Source of the DNA: Tetramitus jugosus | Taxonomy: Eukaryota; Heterolobosea; Eutetramitea; Acrasida; Vahlkampfiidae | Length of the DNA stretch: 64,000 nucleotides | Direction of reading: 5' to 3' | Assembly: GCA_937625935.1 (NCBI GenBank) | Contig: OW569370.1 | Location: 124,001-188,000, forward strand | In this document: positions 44,491 to 54,443 of the stretch, in pieces | How positions within the stretch are numbered: position 1 is the first letter of the stretch | Layout of the letters: the number at the start of each line of letters is the position of its first letter | Notes under the pieces: generated by a model | Database searches by the model: none | What the model saw: the letters and a program-made list of their open reading frames with translations, nothing else | What the model was told of the DNA's origin: nothing | Made by a program: the position numbers and the translations under genes

Positions 44491-45096
44491 ATGTTAGTTC
44501 TCGTGATTGGTGATTTTCATATTCCACACAGGGCACACGATGTCCCCACCGCCTTCAAAAAAATGCTCGTACCAGGCAAAATACAACACATTCTCTGCAC
44601 TGGCAACCTCTGTTCAAAAGAGACATTTGATTACTTGAGAACAATTGCACCAGATATTCATTTGGCACGTGGTGAGTTTGATGACAAGAGTGTGGCGACA
44701 CTGGGTAAGGCATCACAAAGCAGCAGCAGTGGTAGCAATGCTCAATCGGAAGAATCACTGGTTGTGACATTGGGTCAGTTCAGGATCGGATTGACACATG
44801 GTCATCAGATTGTACCATGGGGCGACAAGGAATCATTGGCATGTTTGCAACGAAAACTCGATGTCGATGTGTTGATCAGTGGACACACTCATGCACACTC
44901 TGTGTATGAACATGATGGAAAATTGTTTATGAATCCGGGTAGTGCCACAGGTGCTTATTCACCATTGACTCCATCACCTGTCGCTAGCTTTGTTCTAATG
45001 GATATTCAACAGGATACAATTGTTTATTATGTGTATCAAGCGGATAGCAGTGGAGATGTCAAGGTCAAGAAAAAGGAATTTACAAAGAGAAAGTAA
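44491..45096 (+). CDS. VPS29: Retromer subunit VPS29
   Basis: Encodes 201 aa in a single exon, slightly longer than the usual ~185. The metallophosphoesterase-like fold is clear: [14 protein letters not shown] (Asp8, His10), [61 protein letters not shown] and [16 protein letters not shown]29 lacks useful phosphatase activity and instead docks VPS35 and regulators such as TBC1D5 and VARP in the retromer. Retromer recycles receptors from endosomes. A Ser-rich insert (AQSEES region, about residues 73-88) lengthens one loop. Confidence 0.95.
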   Translation: MLVLVIGDFHIPHRAHDVPTAFKKMLVPGKIQHILCTGNLCSKETFDYLRTIAPDIHLARGEFDDKSVATLGKASQSSSSGSNAQSEESLVVTLGQFRIGLTHGHQIVPWGDKESLACLQRKLDVDVLISGHTHAHSVYEHDGKLFMNPGSATGAYSPLTPSPVASFVLMDIQQDTIVYYVYQADSSGDVKVKKKEFTKRK

Positions 45097-45343
45097 GAGA
45101 AAGTTGAGAGAGATGAATAGTGTTACTACTACTATTGAACATTATCTTGTCTGTCAGACACACATTGTATTTTTGCTGCAAAACAAGACGTTGTAACGGA
45201 GGTTTTCTATCTATAATAAATCATCAGATTTTAAAGAATTGAGTTTTTACCTGAAGAGTTTCACACATTGCAGTGCAGAACTAGTTTGATTAGAGTTTGT
45301 CTGTTTTCTGAAAAGCGAGAATATATTTTGAGAGTGGAAAAGC

Positions 45344-46536
45344 TTAGACGAGAGCAACAGTTGCACCGAGTGCTTCCAATTGTGCCTTGAGCTTCTCAGC
45401 ATCTTCCTTCTTGACTTCGGATTTTATGACGGTTGGTGCACCTTCGACAGCTTCCTTGGCAGCCTTGATTGTTAGACTAGGGTCAATGACTCTCAATTCC
45501 TTAATCAACTTAATCTTTTGTGCGTCGTCATACTTTTCCAACTTGACATCGTAGTGTGACTTCTCTGGTGCCTTCTCTTCTTCAGCTGGCTTGGCATCTG
45601 CTGCAGCAGCAGCTTGTGGAGCACCACCTTGGTTCATGAACATGCCACCACCTTGTGCCATCATTTGAGCCATCATTTGTTGTTGTTGCAACATCATTGC
45701 TTCACCTGGAACAGCGTGCTTTGGAGTACCTGGGAGCAACAAGTCACCAAAAGCGTCTCTCATCATGGAGGAGAATGGGTTAGGTATGTTGGCATCGAAT
45801 CCAAGTTTTTCCTAATCATAATAATCATGCAAAAAAGACAAAAAGGGGTTAGCTTTTCATTCACACAACAAAACACATTCAATAATGACAACAACAAGCA
45901 ATGCAAGCAACAGAGAGACCAAGTGAGAGGATGCGCGTGTGTGCAATGGAGGAGAGCAATGGTGGTAATGTCAATCATGATGATATCTGAGTGGTTGTTC
46001 ACACAGCTGAGTGGCGGAAGATTTTTTGTGGGAATCAACCAAGATATCATCGAGAAGAATTGGCACACTCTCGTATTGCGTATTCATTCAGGGTCCATTT
46101 TTTGTGTGTATCTCGCAATCATTTTTTGCACGCGTACAAATGTTTTTGTTTTGCGCAAACATTTTTCCCATTTTTTTTCATCGTCATCTTCCTCTGTCAA
46201 CAACCATTACACCACTACATTTTTCGCACTCTCTCTTGTTGCTATTATTGTTGTTGTTTCGAACACACATATGATCATCACACAACATACTCTAATATAT
46301 TCGCAGAGGATCATGTTCTCCATCACGTTCAAAGAAACAAACTTGTCGCCCAATTCTTGAATCTCCTTTGGGACAGGCAATTTACCCTTCTTTGGCAAAT
46401 CAACAACTTCAACACCAGTCAGGTCGTCCTTCTTCAAAAATATGAAATTGGTGTGGAATGGTCTGCTGTGAATGCATGTTGCATTGGTGGCCTTAATGGC
46501 TTGGAAGGTTCTCTTTGAAATCAATTGTCTGAACAT
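45344..46536 (-). CDS. MRPL12: Mitochondrial ribosomal protein bL12, two exons
   Basis: Spliced model: exon 46291-46536, intron 45812-46290 (479 nt, GTATGT...GATTAG), exon 45344-45811, giving 237 aa. Residues 1-40 are a mitochondrial targeting sequence (MFRQLISKRTFQAIKATNAT). The N-terminal dimerisation helix crosses the splice (VMENMILCEYIREKLGF). A Met/Gln-rich linker follows. The C-terminal 75 residues are the L7/L12 domain (YDVKLEKYDDAQKIKLIKEL, GAPTVIKSEVKKEDAEKLKA, LEALGATVALV). The stalk recruits translation GTPases to the mitoribosome. The intron is long for this window; no coding exon inside it was found. Confidence 0.85.
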
Positions 46537-46779
46537 TTTGTGGGATTAAGAGTTTTGGCGTGCGAATGCAAAAAATGAAATTGGGCGTCTCGATTGCTTT
46601 GATTGAGGGGAAATTTTGTGCGTGAAATTTTTTTGTAACCTTTCCCACGAAAGTTGACTGAATGTTCAATCGGGTCAATTTATCGGGGAAAATGAGCAAT
46701 ACCACGAGCAATTCACATGTGTCACCAGATAGTTCAAGAGAGTTCATGCAAGAGTCTTTGTGCTTGTAGATACAGTTCA

Positions 46780-49700
46780 CTAAACAAATTTTCTCCGTAT
46801 GACAAGTCCAACCGAACTACAATACAGCCAAGTTTCGAGGTGACACTCGATACCCGATACTACTGACAGTGATTTCAAACCAGATTCGTTTACAGGTATT
46901 GAAACACTCTTTAACTTCTTGTGACCGATAGTTCTTACGGCTAATTCAGAGAATAGCTCAGGTAGCCATAACAGCTCGCTGGTTTCATACTTCCCAGATG
47001 TGATTACATTTTCGAGATGAGAACACGCTTGTTGAGTTGTGAACAATACTCCACCATTTGTTTTTTGAGCAGGGTTGAGTTCTGGGAATAAATATTCTTT
47101 AGAAAGAAATCGTTGTAAGTACAAAAAACAACAGCAGTACACACCCATGATGTATTCGTAAAATCGAGAGTAACTTGTGATAATGGTCATTACTGGATTG
47201 AGAGGATCAACGAAACTCGATCTCCAGTTGAAAACATAGTTCGATTTGGAGCAATGATTCTTCGGACTAGACTTGGAAATGATATATGTTAACACAGGTG
47301 TGATGTCATCAGCTGATATTTGAACAGGCTCTTGACTCTTCTTATTCATGGATTTATAACTTCCAATTGAGCGAACAGTAGATTCACGAGTCCGACTCAG
47401 AATGCTAATGATGTCTTGTATACTCTTTGCAGTTGATAATTCGTTGAAAATGGCGATCTCTTCTTGGTAGGGAACCTCTTTTGGGTTTGTGGGTAAATGT
47501 TCAACTGGTATTCCAAATGCGATGGGACTGCATCTTGATAACATTTTAAGTCTTTGATTCAGTTCAAAGTCTTTATCCATGTACTAAAATGAATTGGGTG
47601 TGAAATCGGGTCTCTGGAGCTACATGAATCTCTATGACAATCGGTAGACATACTGTTGAATCATAAAGCTTTGTGATAGCAGTGTACATTGAGTTATGTA
47701 CATGGTGAGTCAAGATAATTTTGAAGTTCTGATTCGGTTGAGAACTCTCTGGAGCTTCACTTCTAAAATATTGCCAGATGATATGCTTCAGCAATGTGAT
47801 AGCTGATATTAGATCATCAACTGCACTATAAAAGATTGGGGAACACGATACATTCCGATTTAAATCTGGTGCGTAGATGCCATAAAATGAATTGGTAAAG
47901 AATTGCATAAATTTAGCAACGAAACTCTCAGTTGGATTGTTCCTTTTCAATAACTGGTGAGTACTCTAATAAAATGGTTAGTATAACTCTAATACAACTT
48001 CAGGGCCACATTACTTACTTCTACGATTGCTTCACTCTTGTCTTCTGACAATTTAACAGACTCAGTCACCCAACGCCGCTCAGTCTAGAAAAGAAATGGA
48101 GAGTCAAATTAATGAAGTAAAACACAAATAGTAAAATGTTCACTCACCTCTAAGAGTGTTTCATTCTCTGTAATGAAATGATTATACTTGTTGAGATGTC
48201 TCCTCTCATCAGATTTGACAGAGTAAGGATTAAATATGAAATCATCCATGGTTTGTCCGTCAACTTCTTTGTCCAAAATCTTTTTCATTCTATTTAGTGA
48301 AACGAGAGGGTTCTTTTGAATTGATCCTCTGCTGTAGGCAGCATTTGAAATCCTATCTCCTGACCATTCACCACTAATACAATCACCATTCGGCAGATAC
48401 AAAGTACCTGTTCCCATCTTTCTATTTTGCTCGAAAAATCCTTGGAATATTGAACCATCATTCTCAAGTAAACTTCCCTCACCTTCGTACATGTCGTTCT
48501 TCCAACTACCAGAGTATCGCACACCGTTTTTTCTTACAAAGACACCGAACCCTTGTTTGAGGTTGTTTTCGAAGTTTCCATAGTATGAATCTCCATTCAT
48601 CGAATAAAGTTCTCCAAAGCCAGTCTTTATGAAATCACAAAGGTCAACTGTTTGTTTTTTCGACTCACTTATTTGAACTGAACCCAAGTAGTTGTATTCG
48701 CTTGATTCGATCTTGAAAACACTGTCTGGTTTGGGTCTTCCCTCACACCATTCACCAGTTATTTTCCAGTATCGCCTATCATTTCGATATGTCAACGAAC
48801 CATGCCCATGCCTATGGCCTTCAGAGAACAGCTCTTCAACCTTTGAGGGGCGGGACGATTGTTCCACTGAATTAGGTTTCTCGATCTTTTGTTCGGAGAG
48901 CTCGATAACCCTAACGTTAGATCTCGATTGGAAGGAGATAACTATCATGGCTCCCTTGTCTTGCATTGATAAAACCTGTATACTTGTTGTTGTATCAGGG
49001 TCTATTATTGAAGTGTACTTTTTGTCAATACAAAGTGCTAGCTTTCGCTCTTTGCTAGAATCAAGCCAAGCAAAGGGAAGAGATTGGTTCGCCTCCAAGA
49101 GAAACAAATCATCTACTCCCACTTGTCCAATTGTGGCATCATAACTGGTTTTGTTTGTGATCGAGTAGGGAGGATTATGAACCCGTTTGAACTCGATACA
49201 TAAAGTACCTTTACACGATTTCGAACTAACATAAACAAATAGATCGGTTGATATTCGTGGAGCGTTTGGGCAATTCTTCAACTTGAAGACACAGTTTGTT
49301 AAGTCGTTCAAACCAAACGGGAACGTCCATTCGGAGAACGAAAAACGAACACACATTTTCTGGGCCACATTCTTTTCTTCAGTCCAATAGAAGGGTTCAT
49401 TAGATTGATCTGACAGCTTTAACAATTTTTTCTCTGCCTGGTGCTGTTTCAGGTACAATCTATGACCAGTGTTGTTGAAAATGACAATTCTCGGAGTAAA
49501 AGTAACGATTTTCGTTCTTCGAAGCTGGATTGTGAAGTTAGTCAAATTGGGACAGATAGAGGTCGTACAAATGGAAATCATACCTTGCCAACTCCTCTCT
49601 CTACATTCATAACAATTTCTTTGCAGTGAGATTCGTTTTTCAAGTGAATGAATTTCGATTGTGCATATCTAGCAGTTTCTCCAAGTTCTGGATTATCGAT

Positions 49701-50633
49701 TGAGAATGAATCAGAGCGTAGTCTTCCCGATGTGGATAAACTCACTTTTAGCATATAATTCTTATCAATGTTACTTTGATCGAACATAACTGTGTTGATT
49801 GTTGATTGAGTGCCATTTTTGTTCAAATTAATATCTTGTCCGGCTGCTCTGCGATTACCAGATACTACACTCACTCTCAATTTCGTATTATTAGTGATTG
49901 TATAGGAACAGTAAAGCGTTACTTCTCGATAGCAAATAGAAGTCGCGGAATAGTCCAAAGATATGGTAAGTCTTCGTCCCTTATCATCTACATTGTCAAA
50001 GCTTCTATCGTAAGAACTCGTTTGTGGATCATAGATTGATACAATACTCCCACCACTTATCCACTTTCTGTCATCTTGATCAAGAACAGCTTCCATGTGA
50101 ACTCGCTGACTCATATTAACAGTATACAGATACAATTTTTCTTCTGGACTTAACATGAACGATTGGGTTGAGTTGTCAGTGGTCTTTTTGCTATTAGGTG
50201 TTCTTGTCAAGCGAATATGACACCGACATATCAAGGCATTTTCAATTGAAAGAGGTGCCATCATATATATCACATATTCTGAGATACTACTTATGATTTC
50301 AAGTTTAGGGATATGCAAAATACAATATATGTGATTCTTTGAAGCAATACACCTGCAACGAGGTAACAAGTTTGTCGAGTTCTCTTTTTGCATCAAATTC
50401 GAGAATCTGTACTCTGATTTGTTTGGAGACCAAGAGTATTCGTCATCATTGGGTTTGATCGAAAAACTACCATCCAGTAAGTAAGAGGGAACAGCAGCTG
50501 TTTCTCCCGGTTCAAGAATTGCAAACTTTCGAATAGTGTTCACCTGAGAGGACTCCTCATCCAAGTAGGAGGAGCCCAAGAGCCATACAATGGTTGAATT
50601 GTTCACAATACGTATGCTAGTCGATAGATCCAT
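46780..50633 (-). CDS. VPS13-type VAB region - MORN - VPS9 domain protein, six exons
   Basis: Spliced model on the minus strand: exons 49584-50633, 48148-49524, 48019-48084, 47624-47965, 47145-47583, 46780-47081. The introns are 59, 63, 53, 40 and 63 nt and all are GT-AG, giving 1191 aa. Residues 1-580 are beta-rich repeats like the VAB/SHR-BD adaptor region of VPS13 (IVNNSTIVWLLG, FTPRIVIFNNTGHRLYLKQ, PFGLNDLTNCVFKL). Residues 590-740 are MORN repeats (GHGSLTYRND, GFGELYSMNGDSYYGNFEN, GVRYSGSWKNDMYEGEG). Residues 950-1115 form a VPS9 domain (ADDITPVLTYIISKSSPKN; YIMGELNPAQKTNGG across a splice). VPS9 domains activate Rab5-family GTPases. Alsin has MORN plus VPS9; the VAB part is unusual. Confidence 0.8.
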
Positions 50634-50787
50634 TGTCTACCAATAATCGTTCTTTCTTCTTGATGAAGAATGCAAAACCTTTAGCTCTAGTTCAAGTTTC
50701 GTTTCAGAGATCCAAGCTCGTAAGCGGGGGTGTTGTCGTGAAATCTACAAAAAGTGGCGCTCTTTATTATTCACCGCCTGATGACAG

Positions 50788-50811
50788 ACAGGTATGACAT
50801 GTCATACCTGT
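50788..50811. promoter_or_regulatory. Perfect 24-bp palindrome upstream of the VAB-MORN-VPS9 gene
   Basis: Half-site ACAGGTATGACA is followed by its exact reverse complement with no spacer. It lies about 155 bp before the ATG at 50633 and just beyond the 3' end of the MAPEG gene. It could be an operator-like dimer site or an extruding hairpin. The surrounding spacer (50634-50830) has no gene. Confidence 0.6.
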
Positions 50812-50830
50812 TGGGCAAATATTCAGTGAA

Positions 50831-51824
50831 TTAAGCACTCATGAATGTTGTGATGAACAAGTTGCTGATAATTGCGACACCTGCACCCCAGACAATGGAT
50901 CTCAAGTAGGAGAGGTTCAACAGATACAAGATCTGATAGACAATTCTCAAAGCAACAAATCCAATGCACTCCTTGATCAACAAAACAGCAAATGCAACAT
51001 TTTCAGTGTTGACAGTCATGAACAAACCGAATCTCAACATGAAAATAGTGACAGCAGCTGCGAATGGAGCAAAGATTTCAATGCTGTTCTGATGAGCTCC
51101 CAATGCTCTTTGTCCCCAACCAGTCACCTTTGCTTGTTGAGTTCTTGGAGCGGCATTGTTGTATCTTCCGTTGCCAGCAACGACTTGAGCAATGCTGACT
51201 GGCATCTTGGACAAAATAGTCATGAGGAAAATGACAAAAACTGCAGCAATTGGAATGTGCAGAGTGGAGACAGTAAAGTGCACAGGGGATGGTTGAGAAA
51301 TCTTTGAGAGAACAAAGGTAGGTCCATTGGCAGCAGTAAAGTACTTCTTGATGATATGTTCATTGACCAAGGCAATCAAATGATTGACTTGAACGACAAC
51401 AGAGTGTGGAATTGGAGTAATGACAAACTTGTGGGACTACAAACAAGGAGGTAAGAATCAATGAATCAATGTTAGCTCAGTGTCTCCATGGACAACAAAA
51501 ATTTTGTTCCAATTGATCCCAGCACAACAAACACAAAAAACAACAACCAAAAAACAAAAACACACTTACAACATCATCAACATTTGTGGCAGAACCAATA
51601 GCCAACAGATCCTTGTGCAAAGCACCATCCAAAGATGCCAATCCCTTGCGGAGGACAAGGTAGTGCAAACCAACGCCCAAACCCATCAGAACAAAAGTGC
51701 CAATTACGACGACGATGATACCGATAAAAGTCTTGATGATAGATGTCTTTGGTGCTGGTCTTTCGACGGAAATAATTTCTGTCTTTGGAGGGACAGCAGG
51801 TGCCTTAACGTTTTGCTTTGCCAT
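50831..51824 (-). CDS. MAPEG-family membrane protein, two exons
   Basis: Spliced model: exon 51570-51824, intron 51437-51569 (133 nt, GTAAGT...TTTGTAG), exon 50831-51436, giving 286 aa. TM1 lies at about residues 28-50 (FIGIIVVVIGTFVLMGLGVG). The second exon holds four TM helices and the MAPEG signature R-x-x-x-A-H-Q-N-x-x-E-x-x-x-x-F (GQRALGAHQNSIEIFAPF). MAPEG enzymes are trimeric membrane proteins that use glutathione for eicosanoid synthesis or detoxification. The subtype (mGST-like, YecN-like) is unclear, and this protein is longer than the usual 150 residues because of the N-terminal extension. Confidence 0.8.
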
Positions 51825-52026
51825 GTTTGAATGATTGTTGTTGTTTTTTTTTAAAAAAAGAATTTTCTCCAACAAAACGTTGATCAAAAACCAGGCAGAG
51901 ATCACCACGGGAAGATTTCAGAGAGTTCAATAGGAATTTTCTTTCTGAGCGGCCAATTTACTCCGGAAAATCTGTCTACGATTGTTTGTTTTTTTCGGAG
52001 AAAACGAGAGGAACAACATCAGGACG

Positions 52027-53850
52027 ATGAATACAAAATATAGAGAGATATTTTCAACTCAGGGAGCAAATCCATTGAGTAAACTTGGTATCAAAACACC
52101 CAAATTGGTCCAAAAGGTGTTTGATGATGATGTAAAGTCGTTTGTGATTGGTGTGCAGGGTTCATCCTTCCATGTATCTCATGTTTCATTGCCATTGGAA
52201 CCAAAAGCAATGTTGAAGCTCACTGATCCGATTCTCGTCCTTCAAATGAACATTTCAAAAACTGGTCTCACTCATATCGAACTCCAAATTACCAGTTTTT
52301 CCATCGAAACAAGGTCCAAACGAGCTCTAAGGCTCATCATCTCCTCGAACATTAAGCAACTGAACAGAACAGAGCTTCACACACAAATTCCATTTTCTTT
52401 TTCAACGGAAGAGAATTACTCGACCGATACACAACAAGGAAGTGGATGGTACAATGTGATGATCAATTTGCTTCAATTGGATCCTGGTTACTTATCATTG
52501 GAGAGGATCGGAGTAGGACCTCAATGTCGGATCAGAAGAATATGGACTATGAAGTCTGATGTTTCATTCAGTGAGTTACCACCGATTTACACAAGAGGAG
52601 TTCATCTAATGATTCGCATACCAAATGAGACTTCAACTCCAGACAGGCAGAGTTGTGGTTCAAATGATACAAACGACGAGATTGTTGCCCAAGATTCAAT
52701 TGAAAAATGCAGTACTTCTTCGGGAGTTCACGTCGCCTTTGGTCGGAGAGTGTATTCTTCGAATTCTGAAGGCAATCGGTCCAAGGAGAAACGGCCTCTG
52801 ACTAGCATCCCTCGTAACACAGTCCCAAAGACCGACCTACTGGCAAGAAAGATAAAAACTTCAGCAGGATTGCGAAGTGCAAAAATTCAGAGTCAATCAA
52901 CCTTGAATCCTTCTCCATCCCCGAGAACAAATGTACCAATATTAGAAACGAAAATGTTTAATGACACTTATTCGACAGTAAATAGCAGAAGGGTCAGTAA
53001 AAGAGGTTTAAGCGAGACAAATGAACTCCCTGATACCGAAAGGAATGAAGATATTGAAGTTGAAAAGAAGAACATAGTTCGATTTCACTCTCCAGTTGGA
53101 ATATCGACGACAAAGATCAATGCAGATAACATGTTACACGAACCAGTGGTTAGATCAAAGAAACTGCCGATTAATACAGAACAAGAGACTGAAGTGAATA
53201 TTCTAGACCATACACAACCGAGTCAATATTTGTACTACTCTCGAGAAGAAGCAATGGCATCTGAAGCTCCCAGTCACTATTCGATCCTTTCTCAGGAAGA
53301 AGTTTCCTCTTCCTATCCAGACAATCACTATCTCGCACCCGAGGATGACGATGCGGTCAACATTGACCAAGAAGACGAGATGTCAGATGATGAGATGGTA
53401 CAGATTCAAAGTATGAACCTTAGTGGTGATGGAGATGAATGCATAACACAGACAGAAGAACAGCATATGGAGGAAAGGGAAGAATTTGATGACTACCCTC
53501 ACTTTTCAAACGACTCCACAAGACACATATCCAAATCTCCAATCATATCATCTTCCTTAAGGAGAAGTTCGCACCTTAATTTCACCATGGATTCAGATTC
53601 AAGTAGCTCAGAGTACGATGACGATACACAGAATGAATACAATCGGAGTCACTCTCATGTACAAAGCTTCAAGGAACAAGCAATTGAGGAAGATGAAACA
53701 GATGATGATGAGGAGGAAGATTTCCACACAGATGATGACAATGAAAGACAAGAAGAAGCAGATGACAATGAAGTTGATTTGATCTATGATCCGATGCTCA
53801 ATCTGTACTTTGACCCCAGGACAGGCAAATACTACGCAGCCAAACATTAA
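52027..53850 (+). CDS. CFAP20-domain protein (CFAP20DC-like)
   Basis: Encodes 607 aa from the ATG at MNTKYREIFSTQG; the frame is open slightly upstream from a TTG. Residues 1-190 match the CFAP20 fold: EIFSTQGANPLSK, DDDVKSFVIGVQGSS, LTDPILVLQMNIS, RLIISSNIKQLNRTELHTQI and CRIRRIWTMKSD. These features are closest, from memory, to CFAP20DC (human C3orf67). CFAP20 proteins line the inner junction of ciliary doublets. From 200 on it is disordered, Ser- and acidic-rich. It ends with YDPMLNLYFDPRTGKYYAAK, an OCRE/WW-like aromatic repeat. A flagellar role would suit the flagellate stage. Confidence 0.7.
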   Translation: MNTKYREIFSTQGANPLSKLGIKTPKLVQKVFDDDVKSFVIGVQGSSFHVSHVSLPLEPKAMLKLTDPILVLQMNISKTGLTHIELQITSFSIETRSKRALRLIISSNIKQLNRTELHTQIPFSFSTEENYSTDTQQGSGWYNVMINLLQLDPGYLSLERIGVGPQCRIRRIWTMKSDVSFSELPPIYTRGVHLMIRIPNETSTPDRQSCGSNDTNDEIVAQDSIEKCSTSSGVHVAFGRRVYSSNSEGNRSKEKRPLTSIPRNTVPKTDLLARKIKTSAGLRSAKIQSQSTLNPSPSPRTNVPILETKMFNDTYSTVNSRRVSKRGLSETNELPDTERNEDIEVEKKNIVRFHSPVGISTTKINADNMLHEPVVRSKKLPINTEQETEVNILDHTQPSQYLYYSREEAMASEAPSHYSILSQEEVSSSYPDNHYLAPEDDDAVNIDQEDEMSDDEMVQIQSMNLSGDGDECITQTEEQHMEEREEFDDYPHFSNDSTRHISKSPIISSSLRRSSHLNFTMDSDSSSSEYDDDTQNEYNRSHSHVQSFKEQAIEEDETDDDEEEDFHTDDDNERQEEADDNEVDLIYDPMLNLYFDPRTGKYYAAKH

Positions 53851-53910
53851 CAGTAAATGCACACAAAACAACTCACTCTCTTATAAAAACAACAACCTTT
53901 CCAAAATAGT

Positions 53911-54354
53911 TTACTCAATCTTCTTGAACAGCACAAGATCATACATGTCATATGGATAGAATGAAAATTCATAGACAAACATGGCAACGTTCCAAACAAG
54001 AGCAGCTCTCAATCCAATGGAAACCATGGAACCTTCCAAAGCTCTATAATGAGCAATATTAGGAGACAAAAAAGTCCATCCCTTTGTCTTTTGACCCACA
54101 TCAGGAACATTGTTGTTCATTTGGCGCTTACTATGAATCATTCATTCGCATTATTATTATCATTATTATTATTATCAGCATCATCGGTAAGGGCGAATTT
54201 TTGAAAAAAATGCTTGTTGGTGAGATAATGATGATCATGATTGCAGAAAACAAAGTGAGTGGAAAAGATGGACTTACGTGTTGTTGATGGCATTTTGAGT
54301 CATGTTGCTTCTCTTGGCAGCATCACCAGCTCTTCTCAATCCTCTGAAAAACAT
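53911..54354 (-). CDS. Small single-TM protein, two exons
   Basis: Spliced model: exon 54278-54354, intron 54131-54277 (147 nt, GTAAGT...TCATAG), exon 53911-54130, giving 98 aa. The split codon is a Thr in NAINNTKRQMNNN. The basic N terminus (MFFRGLRRAGDAAKRS) could be a mitochondrial signal. One TM helix lies at about 60-80 (LRAALVWNVAMFVYEFS), followed by YPYDMYDLVLFKKIE. The size and shape fit an accessory subunit of a respiratory complex, but no family was recognised. The intron contains a TTATTA simple repeat. Confidence 0.55.
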
Positions 54355-54443
54355 TTTTTGTTCGTCTGTTTGTGATTTTTTGTTTCTGCTAGGGAGGAGT
54401 ATTTGGTTTTGCGGGATAATCAATTTGTGCGGAGATTGCAAGT

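Noticed and set aside
45614-46360. 248-aa plus-strand frame
   Set aside because: Lies opposite the bL12 gene and its intron; biased, hydrophobic and poly-T derived, with no domain.
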